DNA of 64,000 bases from contig NZ_MUNT01000006.1 of NCBI RefSeq assembly GCF_002001175.1, forward strand, positions 558,001 through 622,000. The letters are read 5' to 3'. Under the pieces are notes generated by a model that saw nothing but the letters and a program-made list of their open reading frames with translations, searched no databases and was not told the DNA's origin. Of the stretch, positions 56,625 through 64,000 are shown piece after piece. A program made the position numbers and the translations under genes. Numbering within the stretch: the first letter of the stretch is position 1; every line of letters starts with the position of its first letter. The DNA comes from Rhodanobacter sp. C03. GTDB lineage: Bacteria > Pseudomonadota > Gammaproteobacteria > Xanthomonadales > Rhodanobacteraceae.

Positions 56625-58520
56625 CTAGCTCCCCTGCTCTGGGCCCTCCTCCAGCGCACGGCGGATTTCGTCCAATGCAGCGGGATCATCCAGCGTCGAC
56701 AGATCACCCGGATCGGCGCCCTGCACCAGCGCCTGCAACGAGCGGCGCAGCAGCTTGCCCGAACGGGTTTTCGGCAGTGCGCTGACCAGATAAACGCGGG
56801 CCGGACGGGCCAGCGCGCCCAGCTGGTCGGTAACGCATTGCCGCATGGCCAGTGCGACGACCGCCGGATCCTCGGTCACACCCTGCTTCAGGGTTGCGAA
56901 TACCACCGGGACCTGCCCTTTCAATTCGTCCTTCATGCCGATCACCGCTGCTTCGGCGACCGCTGCATGGGTCGCCACGGATTCCTCGATCTCGCGCGTA
57001 CCGAGCCGATGGCCGGCGACATTGATCACATCATCGGTGCGGCCGAGGATCCAGGTGTAGCCCTCGTCGTCGCGGATCGCCCAGTCCAACGAGCTGTACA
57101 GCAGTTCCTTGAAGTGGCTGAAGTAGCTGTGTACATAGCGGTCGTCGTCGTGCCATACCGTGCTCAGGCAGCCCGGCGGCAACGGTGGCTGGAACACCAG
57201 CACGCCCTTTACGCCCGCAGCAACTTCGGCGCCGGTGTTCTCGTCGATGACCTTCATGCCGTAACCCGGCGCCGGCAAACCGGGCGAACCGAATTTCACC
57301 GTCTTCAAGTCCAGTCCGGGCATCAAGGTGATCGCCGGCCAACCGGTCTCGGTCTGCCAGTAGTTGTCGATCACCGGCACGCCGAGACTGTCGGTAATCC
57401 AGTGCGCGGTCGGCTCGTCCAGCGGTTCACCGGCGAGGAACAGCCACTTCAACGCGGAAAGGTCGTACTTCCTCAGCCAGCTTTCGTCCTGCTTCTTCAG
57501 CACACGAATCGCGGTGGGCGAGGAGAACATCGTGTGCACGCCGTAGCGCTCGCATAGCTGCCACCAGATGCCCGGATCCGGTCGCGTCGGCAAGCCCTCG
57601 TACAGCAGCGAGGTGGCACCACCGATCAGCGGGGCATAGACGTTGTACGAGTGCCCCACCGCCCAGCCGACATCCGAGGTGGAGAACATCACCTGCCCCG
57701 GCGCGATGTCGAATACAGTGCGGATCGACAGCGCCATCGCCACCGCATAACCGCCGACGTCACGCTGGATCCCTTTGGGTTTGCCGGTGGTGCCCGAGGT
57801 GTACAGCAGATAGCTCGGCTCGTTCGATTCCAGCCAGGTCACGGCCACTTCGGCATCTTCGTGCCGTGTGCGCAGGCTGGCGTAGTCGAGATCGCGATCA
57901 GTCACACGGGTCATCTGCGGATCCAGCCCGCGATCGACGATCAGCACATGCGGCGGCGGTGCCAAGGCTTCGGTCAAGGCCGCGTCGACCAGCGGCTTGT
58001 ACGGAATCACCTTGCCGCCGCGCATGCCGGCATCGGCGGCGATCAGCAGCTTCGGCTGGGCATCGTCGATGCGCAAGGCGAGGTTGTGCGCGGCGAAACC
58101 GCCGAACACCACCGAGTGGATCGCGCCGATACGCGCGCAGGCGAGCATCGCGAACACCGCCTCGGCGATATTCGGCAGGTAGATCACCACGCGATCGCCC
58201 TTGTCCACGCCCAGTGACTGCAACACGGCGGCGAACACGTTCACCTCGCTATACAGCTGTCGATAGCTGAACTCGCGGGTGACATCGGTTTCGCTGGAAA
58301 TCGCCACCAGCGCCAACTGCTCGGCACGCGCGGCCAGATGCCGGTCGATCGCGTTGTAACAGAGATTGGTGGTGCCACCGACAAACCAGCGTCGGAACGG
58401 CGGGTTCGATTGATCGAGGATCTGCTGCGGCGGTTTGTCCCAGTGGATCAGACGCGCCTGCTCGGCCCAGAACCGCTCCGGTTCATCGATCGACTGCCGG
58501 TAGAAATCCTCGTAACGCAT
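56625..58520 (-). CDS. prpE: Propionyl-CoA synthetase PrpE
   Basis: 631 residues. An ANL-superfamily acyl-CoA synthetase of the Acs/PrpE type: starts YEDFYRQSIDEPERFWAEQA, has the P-loop YTSGTTGKPKGIQRD (about 245-259), YWQTETGWP, the hinge and the C-terminal catalytic lysine in LPKTRSGKLLRRSL (about 590-603), which acetyl transferases can also block. It makes propionyl-CoA, the substrate of PrpC. First gene of prpEBC; acetate use cannot be ruled out. Confidence 0.93.
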   Translation of the reverse strand: MRYEDFYRQSIDEPERFWAEQARLIHWDKPPQQILDQSNPPFRRWFVGGTTNLCYNAIDRHLAARAEQLALVAISSETDVTREFSYRQLYSEVNVFAAVLQSLGVDKGDRVVIYLPNIAEAVFAMLACARIGAIHSVVFGGFAAHNLALRIDDAQPKLLIAADAGMRGGKVIPYKPLVDAALTEALAPPPHVLIVDRGLDPQMTRVTDRDLDYASLRTRHEDAEVAVTWLESNEPSYLLYTSGTTGKPKGIQRDVGGYAVAMALSIRTVFDIAPGQVMFSTSDVGWAVGHSYNVYAPLIGGATSLLYEGLPTRPDPGIWWQLCERYGVHTMFSSPTAIRVLKKQDESWLRKYDLSALKWLFLAGEPLDEPTAHWITDSLGVPVIDNYWQTETGWPAITLMPGLDLKTVKFGSPGLPAPGYGMKVIDENTGAEVAAGVKGVLVFQPPLPPGCLSTVWHDDDRYVHSYFSHFKELLYSSLDWAIRDDEGYTWILGRTDDVINVAGHRLGTREIEESVATHAAVAEAAVIGMKDELKGQVPVVFATLKQGVTEDPAVVALAMRQCVTDQLGALARPARVYLVSALPKTRSGKLLRRSLQALVQGADPGDLSTLDDPAALDEIRRALEEGPEQGS

Positions 58521-58606
58521 GGCCGCGCCCTTCCTGCTGTCAACTGGCCAAGACTAGAACAGACGCAGCGCAGCAAGTCGCCCGACTTTCGTCGTCGGAA
58601 ACGACA

Positions 58607-58630
58607 ACGGGCCGGCAAAGGCCGGCCCGT
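58607..58630 (-). terminator. Hairpin after mdh
   Basis: A ten-pair GC-rich stem ACGGGCCGGC / GCCGGCCCGT on a four-base loop, 44-67 bases after the mdh stop. Only TTG then TTT follow on the minus strand, so termination strength is uncertain. Confidence 0.55.
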
Positions 58631-58673
58631 CATGTGACTCCTTCCCCTGCGTGCAGGAGACGAAGGCCGTTGA

Positions 58674-59660
58674 TTATTTCTTGGCGAACAGATGCTCGAC
58701 GCCGGCACGCTCTTCGCGCAGTTCCTTGTCGGTGGCGTCCATGCGGGCGCGCGAGAAGTCGTTGATCGCCAAGCCCTGCACGATCGCGTACTTGCCGTCC
58801 TTCACCGTCACTGGATAGCCGTAGATCACGCCCGGCGCGATACCGTAGGAGCCGTCGGACGGGATGCCCATCGAGACCCAGTCGCCCTCGGCCGTACCCA
58901 TTGCCCACGAGCGCATGTGATCGACTGCAGCGGACGCCGCCGAGGCCGCCGACGAAGCGCCGCGCGCCTTGATGATCGCCGCACCGCGCTGCTGCACGGT
59001 CGGGATGAAATCGCTCTCGTACCAGGCCTGATCGACCAGCGACAGCGCCGCCTTGCCTTCCACGGTGGCGTGGTACAGGTCCGGATACTGGGTGGAGCTG
59101 TGGTTGCCCCAGATCGTCATCTTCTTGATGTCGGTGTTGTGCTTGCCTGTTTTTTCGGCGAGCTGGCTCAACGCGCGGTTGTGGTCCAGGCGGACCATCG
59201 CGGTGAAGCACTTCGGATCCAGATCCGGTGCGTTCTGCTGCGCGATCAGCGAGTTCGTGTTGGCCGGGTTACCGACCACCAGCACGCGCACGTCACGCTT
59301 GGCGTGATCGTTCAGTGCTTTGCCCTGCGGGCCGAAGATGGCGCCGTTGGCTTCCAGCAGATCCTTGCGCTCCATACCAGGACCACGCGGACGCGCACCA
59401 ACCAACAGTGCGTAGTCGACGTCCTTGAACGCGACGTTGAGGTCGTCGGTGGCAACCACGCCAGCCAGCGTCGGGAACGCGCAGTCGTTGAGTTCCATCA
59501 CCACGCCCTGCAGCGCGGGCAGCGCCGGGGTGATTTCCAGCAGGTGCAGGATCACCGGCTGGTCCGGACCCAGCATGTCGCCAGCGGCGATGCGGAACAG
59601 CAAGGCATAACCGATCTGGCCGGCGGCGCCGGTAACGGCAACTCGAACGGGGGCTTTCAT
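58674..59660 (-). CDS. mdh: Malate dehydrogenase (cytosolic type)
   Basis: 328 residues. NAD-dependent oxidation of malate to oxaloacetate. The Rossmann motif [17 protein letters not shown] with the preceding [13 protein letters not shown] start is the cytosolic MDH group, as in Xanthomonas and Thermus. Catalytic residues sit in [27 protein letters not shown] (Asp with the Arg) and [15 protein letters not shown] (the His). A stretch [12 protein letters not shown] (about 233-244) is Ala/Ser-rich. Oxaloacetate is the partner of PrpC next door, which may explain the neighbourhood. Confidence 0.95.
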   Translation of the reverse strand: MKAPVRVAVTGAAGQIGYALLFRIAAGDMLGPDQPVILHLLEITPALPALQGVVMELNDCAFPTLAGVVATDDLNVAFKDVDYALLVGARPRGPGMERKDLLEANGAIFGPQGKALNDHAKRDVRVLVVGNPANTNSLIAQQNAPDLDPKCFTAMVRLDHNRALSQLAEKTGKHNTDIKKMTIWGNHSSTQYPDLYHATVEGKAALSLVDQAWYESDFIPTVQQRGAAIIKARGASSAASAASAAVDHMRSWAMGTAEGDWVSMGIPSDGSYGIAPGVIYGYPVTVKDGKYAIVQGLAINDFSRARMDATDKELREERAGVEHLFAKK

Positions 59661-59694
59661 GGGGTTGACTCCTTGGTGAGATGTTCAGCTTTTT

Positions 59695-59753
59695 TGTAGG
59701 AGCGGCTTCAGCCGCGATGCTTCTTGCCTGTCGCGGCTGAAGCCGCTCCTACA
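59695..59753. repeat. REP-type inverted pair
   Basis: Arms TGTAGGAGCGGCTTCAGCCG (59695) and CGGCTGAAGCCGCTCCTACA (ending 59753), 19 bases apart, between mdh and the aminotransferase (same strand), so it interrupts a possible operon. Confidence 0.9.
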
Positions 59754-59763
59754 GGTAATGTGT

Positions 59764-60963
59764 TCACTTCAGCTCGGCGAAGAACTCGGCGATACGCGTG
59801 AGGCCGGGCGCCAACTGTGCCGTGGGACAGGTATACGAAATGCGCATGGCGCGGGGCTCGCCGAATGCCGAGCCCGGCACGCAGGCCACGCCCTTGGCTT
59901 CCAGCAGCGCGGCGCAGAACTCCACATCGCTGTCGATCTTGACGCCGTTGTGGCTCTTGCCGAACGCCACCGAGATATCCGGAAACGCGTAGAACGCACC
60001 CTGCGGCCGCGGACAGATCACGCCGGGAATCGCGCTCAGCGCGGCGAACACCGTATCGCGCTTGCCGGCAAACTCCTTGCACTTGGCCTGCGGGATATCC
60101 TGCGGGCCACTGAGTGCCGCCACCGCCGCCGCCGTGATCACTTCCGGCAGACTGGTGATGTGGTTGGAGTTCAGCGTGGTGACCGCCTTGGCCACCACTT
60201 CCGGCCCGGCGATCAAGCCCACGCGCCAGCCCGGCATGCCATAGGTCTTGGAGACCGAGTCGACGAAGATCACCCGCTCGCGCAGCTCGGGCTTCGCGAA
60301 CACGAAGTTGTGGTAACCGAGGCCGTCGAACACCATCGAGTTGTAAATGTCGTCGGTGATCACCCAGGTGTCCGGATGCTTTGCCAGCACTTCGGCCAGC
60401 GCGGCGATTTCGTCGCCCGTGTAGACCATGCCGGTCGGGTTGGACGGGTTGTTGAACAGGAATACCTTAGGCTTGCGCGCCAGCGCGGCGTCGAGCTGTG
60501 CCGGAGTGAGCTTGTAGTTCTGCGTCGAGTCGCAGTGCAGCACGTTGACCTTGGCGCCGACGATATCGGCGATGTCGTGATAGGTGGTCCAGTACGGCGC
60601 GGCGAAACAGATCTCGTCGCCTTCGTTGAGCAGCGCCTCGGCCAGGTTGTACAGCACGTGCTTGGCGCCGATACCGATCGACAGGTTCATCCGCGTGTAG
60701 CCGCTGAAGCCGAGCGCCTCGATGTGCTTGAGGAACGCATCCTGCAGCGCCTCGGCACCGCGGTTGCTGCCGTACTGGCCGGAGTCGTGCGACAGCGATT
60801 CGCGTGCCGCGGCATACACATGCTCGCCGGGCAGGAAGTTCGGCACGCCAATGGAGAAGCTGATGATGTCGCGGCCGGCAGCCTTGAGCTGCTTCGCCTT
60901 CTCGGCTATCACCATGATTGCGCTGGGTTTGGCGCGACCGACACGCTGGGCAAGCTGGGGCAT
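59764..60963 (-). CDS. Class I aminotransferase (aspartate-type)
   Basis: 399 residues. Fold-type I PLP enzyme of subgroup I-gamma/beta: SIGVPNFLPGEHVY, the PLP-stacking and Asp site FNNPSNPTGMVYTGDEI then WVITDDIYNSMVF, and the PLP lysine in VDSVSKTYGMPGWRVGL (about 236-252). The C-terminal Arg is in AMRISYTCPT. It is closest to prokaryotic aspartate aminotransferases (Ib) and would make or use oxaloacetate near mdh and prp, but an alternative amino acid substrate is possible. Confidence 0.87.
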   Translation of the reverse strand: MPQLAQRVGRAKPSAIMVIAEKAKQLKAAGRDIISFSIGVPNFLPGEHVYAAARESLSHDSGQYGSNRGAEALQDAFLKHIEALGFSGYTRMNLSIGIGAKHVLYNLAEALLNEGDEICFAAPYWTTYHDIADIVGAKVNVLHCDSTQNYKLTPAQLDAALARKPKVFLFNNPSNPTGMVYTGDEIAALAEVLAKHPDTWVITDDIYNSMVFDGLGYHNFVFAKPELRERVIFVDSVSKTYGMPGWRVGLIAGPEVVAKAVTTLNSNHITSLPEVITAAAVAALSGPQDIPQAKCKEFAGKRDTVFAALSAIPGVICPRPQGAFYAFPDISVAFGKSHNGVKIDSDVEFCAALLEAKGVACVPGSAFGEPRAMRISYTCPTAQLAPGLTRIAEFFAELK

Positions 60964-61210
60964 GGGTTCCTCGACGTCAGGGGGATGAGGTCAGCAAACC
61001 CATGAATTTTAGCATGCGGCAATGCGGCATCCGGCAAAAATCGCAAGAGTTTTCGCACCAGCCACTGATGCATTCCTACTGCAGTCCATGCATGATGCGC
61101 ACGCCACCTCCACGACGGTTCGGCCGCGGGCGGGAGGGCAAGGGTCGACAGGATGCCGGCCCTGCCAAGTTCAGGGAGATCCAACCAACTCTCGCGGAGG
61201 ACACACGGAT

Positions 61211-61468
61211 ATGCTGCATCTGATCTGGTCCATCATCGTTGGCTTTATCGTCGGTCTGATCGCCCGGGCCATCATGCCCGGCGCCGACCACATGGGTTTC
61301 TGGATGACTGCTGGCGTCGGTATCGTCGGCTCGCTTATCGGCGGCGTGTTAGGCAATCTGATCAAGAAACCCGAACCGGGTTCCATGTTCCACCCGGCTG
61401 GCATTCTGATGTCGATCGTCGGCGCACTGGTCCTGCTGCTGGTTCTCCGCTTCGTGTTCCATATGTAA
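61211..61468 (+). CDS. GlsB/YeaQ/YmgE-family membrane protein
   Basis: 85 residues from the ATG at 61211, with GGAGGACAC upstream. Three membrane helices with the family's glycine pattern: IIVGFIVGLIARAIMPG, MTAGVGIVGSLIGGVLG and ILMSIVGALVLLLVL. Conserved small inner-membrane proteins often induced by stress; activity unknown. The frame is open upstream but the extra part is not homologous. Confidence 0.92.
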   Translation: MLHLIWSIIVGFIVGLIARAIMPGADHMGFWMTAGVGIVGSLIGGVLGNLIKKPEPGSMFHPAGILMSIVGALVLLLVLRFVFHM

Positions 61469-61507
61469 GCCACCTGTGGCCATTCAAACGCGGTAGCGTC
61501 TGAAACG

Positions 61508-61539
61508 AAAAGCGGCGGGGGTTGCTCCCCGCCGCTTTT
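61508..61539. terminator. Bidirectional terminator between the GlsB-like and YidB-like genes
   Basis: A 13-bp stem AAAAGCGGCGGGG / CCCCGCCGCTTTT (61508-61520 with 61527-61539) with T6 after it. It ends both convergent genes. Confidence 0.9.
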
Positions 61540-61563
61540 TTATGTCCGCTACTGAAACCGATC

Positions 61564-61995
61564 TCAGGCGGTCTTGCCGAACAGCTTGCCGGCCAGTCCT
61601 TCCAGAGCACCCATATCGAAACCGCCACCCTGCCCGGCTGCCGGAGCCTGACCGTCGGGGGTCAGATGATCGACCGCGTGCGGCAGCACCTGCGAAAGAC
61701 CGTTGAGCACCACGCTGGGGTCCACGCCGAGCTTGCTGGCCGCCTCCTGCACTACCGAGCCCATACCACCGTTCTGCAACGCCTGGCCAAGCTGGTCGCC
61801 TGATACCGGCTGGTTCGCACCAGTACCGATCCACGACTGCACGGCGCCACCCAATCCGTGCTGCTGCAGCATGCTGGTCAACCCCTGCACGCCACCAGCC
61901 TGCTGGAGCAACTGGCCGGCCACACCAATCAACGAACCTGCACCGGCACCTGCCTGTTGCCCCTGTCCTCCGAGCAAACTATCGAGGAATGACAT
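61564..61995 (-). CDS. YidB/DUF937-family protein
   Basis: 143 residues from the ATG at 61995 (MSFLDSLLGGQGQQ). Gly/Gln-rich, with ISAASKLG-like EAASKLGVDPSVVLNGLSQVLPHAVDHLTPDG (about 90-120, in part), the DUF937 core, and a Gly/Ala/Gln-rich tail. Small cytosolic or periplasmic proteins of this family have no known function. Confidence 0.85.
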   Translation of the reverse strand: MSFLDSLLGGQGQQAGAGAGSLIGVAGQLLQQAGGVQGLTSMLQQHGLGGAVQSWIGTGANQPVSGDQLGQALQNGGMGSVVQEAASKLGVDPSVVLNGLSQVLPHAVDHLTPDGQAPAAGQGGGFDMGALEGLAGKLFGKTA

Positions 61996-62086
61996 GGTCG
62001 TTCTCCTTAAGTTGTGTGAATAGGCGTGAAGCCTGCTGATCATAGGCACGCAAAACCGCATTTGTCATGACTTTGGCGCACAAAAA

Positions 62087-62115
62087 GAAACCGCCGGCTG
62101 ACGGCCGGCGGTTTC
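62087..62115 (-). terminator. Terminator of the cyclophilin gene
   Basis: On the minus strand a 12-bp stem GAAACCGCCGGC / GCCGGCGGTTTC on a five-base loop, followed by TTTTTG, 22 bases after the stop. Confidence 0.9.
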
Positions 62116-62136
62116 CTGGGATCCGGTGACGGCAAC

Positions 62137-62646
62137 TCAGCCGCGCTGATCGAGCACCGCGTTCCATTCCTTCACGCGATCGGACTGCGCCGTCAGCAGC
62201 GCGTCGACGTCGCCTTCGACGGTGACCTTCTCAATCACGTCGCCCTGCTGGATCGTGTTGACCACAGCCATGTCAGCCGCATCGACCACTTCGCCGAACA
62301 CGCTGTGCTTGCCGTCCAGCCACGGCGTGGCGCCATGCGTGATGAAGAACTGGCTGCCGTTGGTGCGCGGACCGGCATTGGCCATCGACAACACGCCCGG
62401 CTTGTCGTGACGCAGCGACGCGTTGAACTCGTCCTCGAACTTGTAGCCCGGGCCGCCGCGACCGCTGCCCTCGGGGCAACCGCCCTGGACCATGAAGTCA
62501 GCGATCACGCGATGGAACGACAGCCCATCGTAATAACCGCGCTTGGCCAGATTGACGAAGTTGGCGACCGTGACCGGTGCCTTGTCTTCATGCAGACGCA
62601 GGTGGATCGGGCCGCGGTTGGTGGTGAAGGTGACATTGATGGTCAT
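62137..62646 (-). CDS. ppiB: Cyclophilin-type peptidyl-prolyl isomerase
   Basis: 169 residues without signal peptide, so cytosolic, like E. coli PpiB. Cyclophilin core: [44 protein letters not shown] (Arg, Phe and Met/Gln of the active site), [36 protein letters not shown] (with the family GSQFFI) and a Trp in [14 protein letters not shown]. The end is extended by about 15 residues relative to short forms. Confidence 0.94.
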   Translation of the reverse strand: MTINVTFTTNRGPIHLRLHEDKAPVTVANFVNLAKRGYYDGLSFHRVIADFMVQGGCPEGSGRGGPGYKFEDEFNASLRHDKPGVLSMANAGPRTNGSQFFITHGATPWLDGKHSVFGEVVDAADMAVVNTIQQGDVIEKVTVEGDVDALLTAQSDRVKEWNAVLDQRG

Positions 62647-62727
62647 CGCAAATCCTTGAGTTCGAGAGCCGCAGCGTGCGCCGGCACGGGCACGCGGGTT
62701 GCCAAGAATACCCCAGCGGCCACCCGT

Positions 62728-62786
62728 TGTAGGAGCGGCTTCAGCCGCGATGCATCAAAGGCATCGCGGCTGAAGCCGCTCCTACA
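62728..62786. repeat. REP-type inverted pair
   Basis: Arms TGTAGGAGCGGCTTCAGCCG (62728) and CGGCTGAAGCCGCTCCTACA (ending 62786), with CGATGC/GCATCG inside. It lies three bases from the end of the 3HB-oligomer hydrolase gene. Confidence 0.9.
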
Positions 62787-62789
62787 AGT

Positions 62790-64000
62790 TCAGGGCAAGC
62801 CCAGCATGCCGCGCTCCAGCGCACCCGCGCCACGTGGCTGGGCCGCCGGCTTCGGCACCTCACTCGGCCATGTCGCGCCTTCGTATAGATGTGCCCACAG
62901 CCGGTCCAGCGCCGCATAGCCATACGGCAGCAGCGGCACGTGCTGGTCGCCGAAACCGGGCAGTGCCAGGAACGCATCGAAGTGCTGCGCGTGCGGTACT
63001 TTCCAGTAGATCGGTTCACGCCCTTCCTCGCGCAGCCATGCCACATACGGCTCGGAGCTGAACGCGGTCGGCAGCAAGCCGTCGCTGGCGCCATGAATCA
63101 CCCACAACGGCAGGTCGTTGCGCGGCAACTTGACCGCGGTGGCCGCGATGGAAGCGTGCAAGACCTGCGACTCAGGATCGTCGCCAGTCCACAGCGCGCG
63201 CAGGCATTCGCTGCCGATCAGGGTCGGGTCGGCCGAGACGCTGGTGCCGCCGAGCAGACCGATGCCATTGCCCGGTGGAATGCCCGAGCCATCCGCCCAC
63301 CAGGATGCCCGCGTGGCCGGATCGACCACACCCGGCAAGCCCTTGGCATCGATCGCCGCGTAATGGAAACCACATGGCATGTCCGTGGCACCCCGGCGCA
63401 GATAGGACGAGGCATAGCCCGCGGCAATCACCCGCCACAGGTCGAACGCGGTCGTGCTGGCAGCCGTGCTCATCGCCTCGTCGGTCCAGCCGCGGATATG
63501 CAGGTACTGATAAGCCTGCTCGGCTTGTTCGGCCACGGTGCTGCCGCTCAGCTTGCCCTGCGCGCGCAGGCTGGCGCAGCGCGACGGCCATGCCGGTGGC
63601 AGCACACCTTTCGGCGCACGCGCGAACGGCGCGGCGGCGAAGCGCTCACTGCCCAGCGCGCAAGGCAGCCAGATCGCAGCCTCGGTCGCGTAGTCGTACA
63701 TCGCACGGCCGTGATCCTGCACGTGCACGTTCGGCTCCAGCGCCACCACGCCGGCGAAGAAATGCTCCTGATCGAGACCAGCCGCCTGCAACACCGCGCC
63801 ACCGCCGTTGGACAGACCGGTGGCGATGATCTTCGTGTTCTGCGCCGTGAACGGGGCCTCGGCGGGAAACGCGCGATCGAGCATGGCCAACCCGAACTGC
63901 GCCGCCTGGATCACATGCCGGCCCCAGTCAGCCTCCGGGTTGTCGCCGGAGTTCATCTGCTTCACCGCGATACCCGCACTCGGTGGTGCCGGTGGCGGCT
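62790..64000 (-). CDS. 3-Hydroxybutyrate-oligomer hydrolase, C-terminal part
   Basis: Open from the window edge; about 403 residues are seen and the start lies beyond 64000. An alpha/beta hydrolase with the lipase-type elbow IIATGLSNGGGAVLQA (Ser near residue 50 of the visible part), NDLPLWVIHGASDGLLPTAFSSEP containing a likely Asp, and VPHAQHFDAFLALPGF with the His. These match D(-)-3-hydroxybutyrate oligomer hydrolases, which cut soluble oligomers during PHB breakdown, often periplasmic. The usual length is near 700, so half is missing. Confidence 0.85.
   Translation of the reverse strand, partial: PPPAPPSAGIAVKQMNSGDNPEADWGRHVIQAAQFGLAMLDRAFPAEAPFTAQNTKIIATGLSNGGGAVLQAAGLDQEHFFAGVVALEPNVHVQDHGRAMYDYATEAAIWLPCALGSERFAAAPFARAPKGVLPPAWPSRCASLRAQGKLSGSTVAEQAEQAYQYLHIRGWTDEAMSTAASTTAFDLWRVIAAGYASSYLRRGATDMPCGFHYAAIDAKGLPGVVDPATRASWWADGSGIPPGNGIGLLGGTSVSADPTLIGSECLRALWTGDDPESQVLHASIAATAVKLPRNDLPLWVIHGASDGLLPTAFSSEPYVAWLREEGREPIYWKVPHAQHFDAFLALPGFGDQHVPLLPYGYAALDRLWAHLYEGATWPSEVPKPAAQPRGAGALERGMLGLP

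Overview
The window is a stretch of GC-rich gammaproteobacterial chromosome. Gene content and order (rnr-rlmB, miaA-hfq-hflX-hflK-hflC-purA, pstSCAB-phoU, tdh/kbl, S46 dipeptidyl-peptidase, methylcitrate genes) and the many intergenic copies of a GTAGGAGCGGCTTCAGCCGC palindrome suggest Xanthomonadales, probably Rhodanobacteraceae (Rhodanobacter/Dyella-like). That assignment is inference; no 16S gene is present.

Layout. 0-7.6 kb: the end of a TolC-family efflux gene, an OprD-type porin, RNase T, and the phosphate operon pstS-pstC-pstA-pstB-phoU behind a Pho box. 7.7-12.1 kb: rnr-rlmB-small membrane protein-gdx on the minus strand, with a guanidine-II riboswitch just before gdx, then tRNA-Leu(CAG). 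12.2-22.6 kb: a VOC protein, a tandem glycine riboswitch with gcvP, a PAS-GGDEF cyclase, two secreted proteins (one with two phospholipase D motifs), a secreted hydrolase and a PiT phosphate transporter. 22.8-28.0 kb: an accessory island. It holds a nuclease-helicase fused to a LexA/UmuD-like autoprotease domain with a MazG-like pyrophosphohydrolase, a decayed copy of the 3' end of purA, a RelE/YefM-type toxin-antitoxin pair and a nucleotidyltransferase/HEPN-like pair. 28.1-34.5 kb: the conserved block purA-DUF2065-hflC-hflK-hflX-hfq-miaA. 34.7-46.3 kb: a Gly/His-rich secreted protein, an S46 peptidase, threonine catabolism (tdh, kbl) split by a giant DUF748 protein, an rRNA pseudouridine synthase and an OmpA-type protein. 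46.6-61 kb: methylcitrate genes prpD and prpE-prpB-prpC, separated by a Mn-riboswitch/TerC gene, a GST and a five-gene locus resembling the Pseudomonas fap functional-amyloid operon (secreted low-complexity proteins, C39 peptidase, secreted protein, coiled-coil outer-membrane barrel); then mdh and an aminotransferase. 61-64 kb: small stress-type proteins, a cyclophilin and a partial 3-hydroxybutyrate-oligomer hydrolase.

Metabolic links: glycine handling appears twice (gcvP under glycine control; tdh/kbl making glycine from threonine), propionate is taken through the methylcitrate cycle towards malate (mdh nearby), and phosphate enters by both Pst (high affinity, PhoU-linked) and PiT (low affinity). 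The two parts most worth following up are the autoprotease-fused nuclease-helicase in the island and the fap-like locus.
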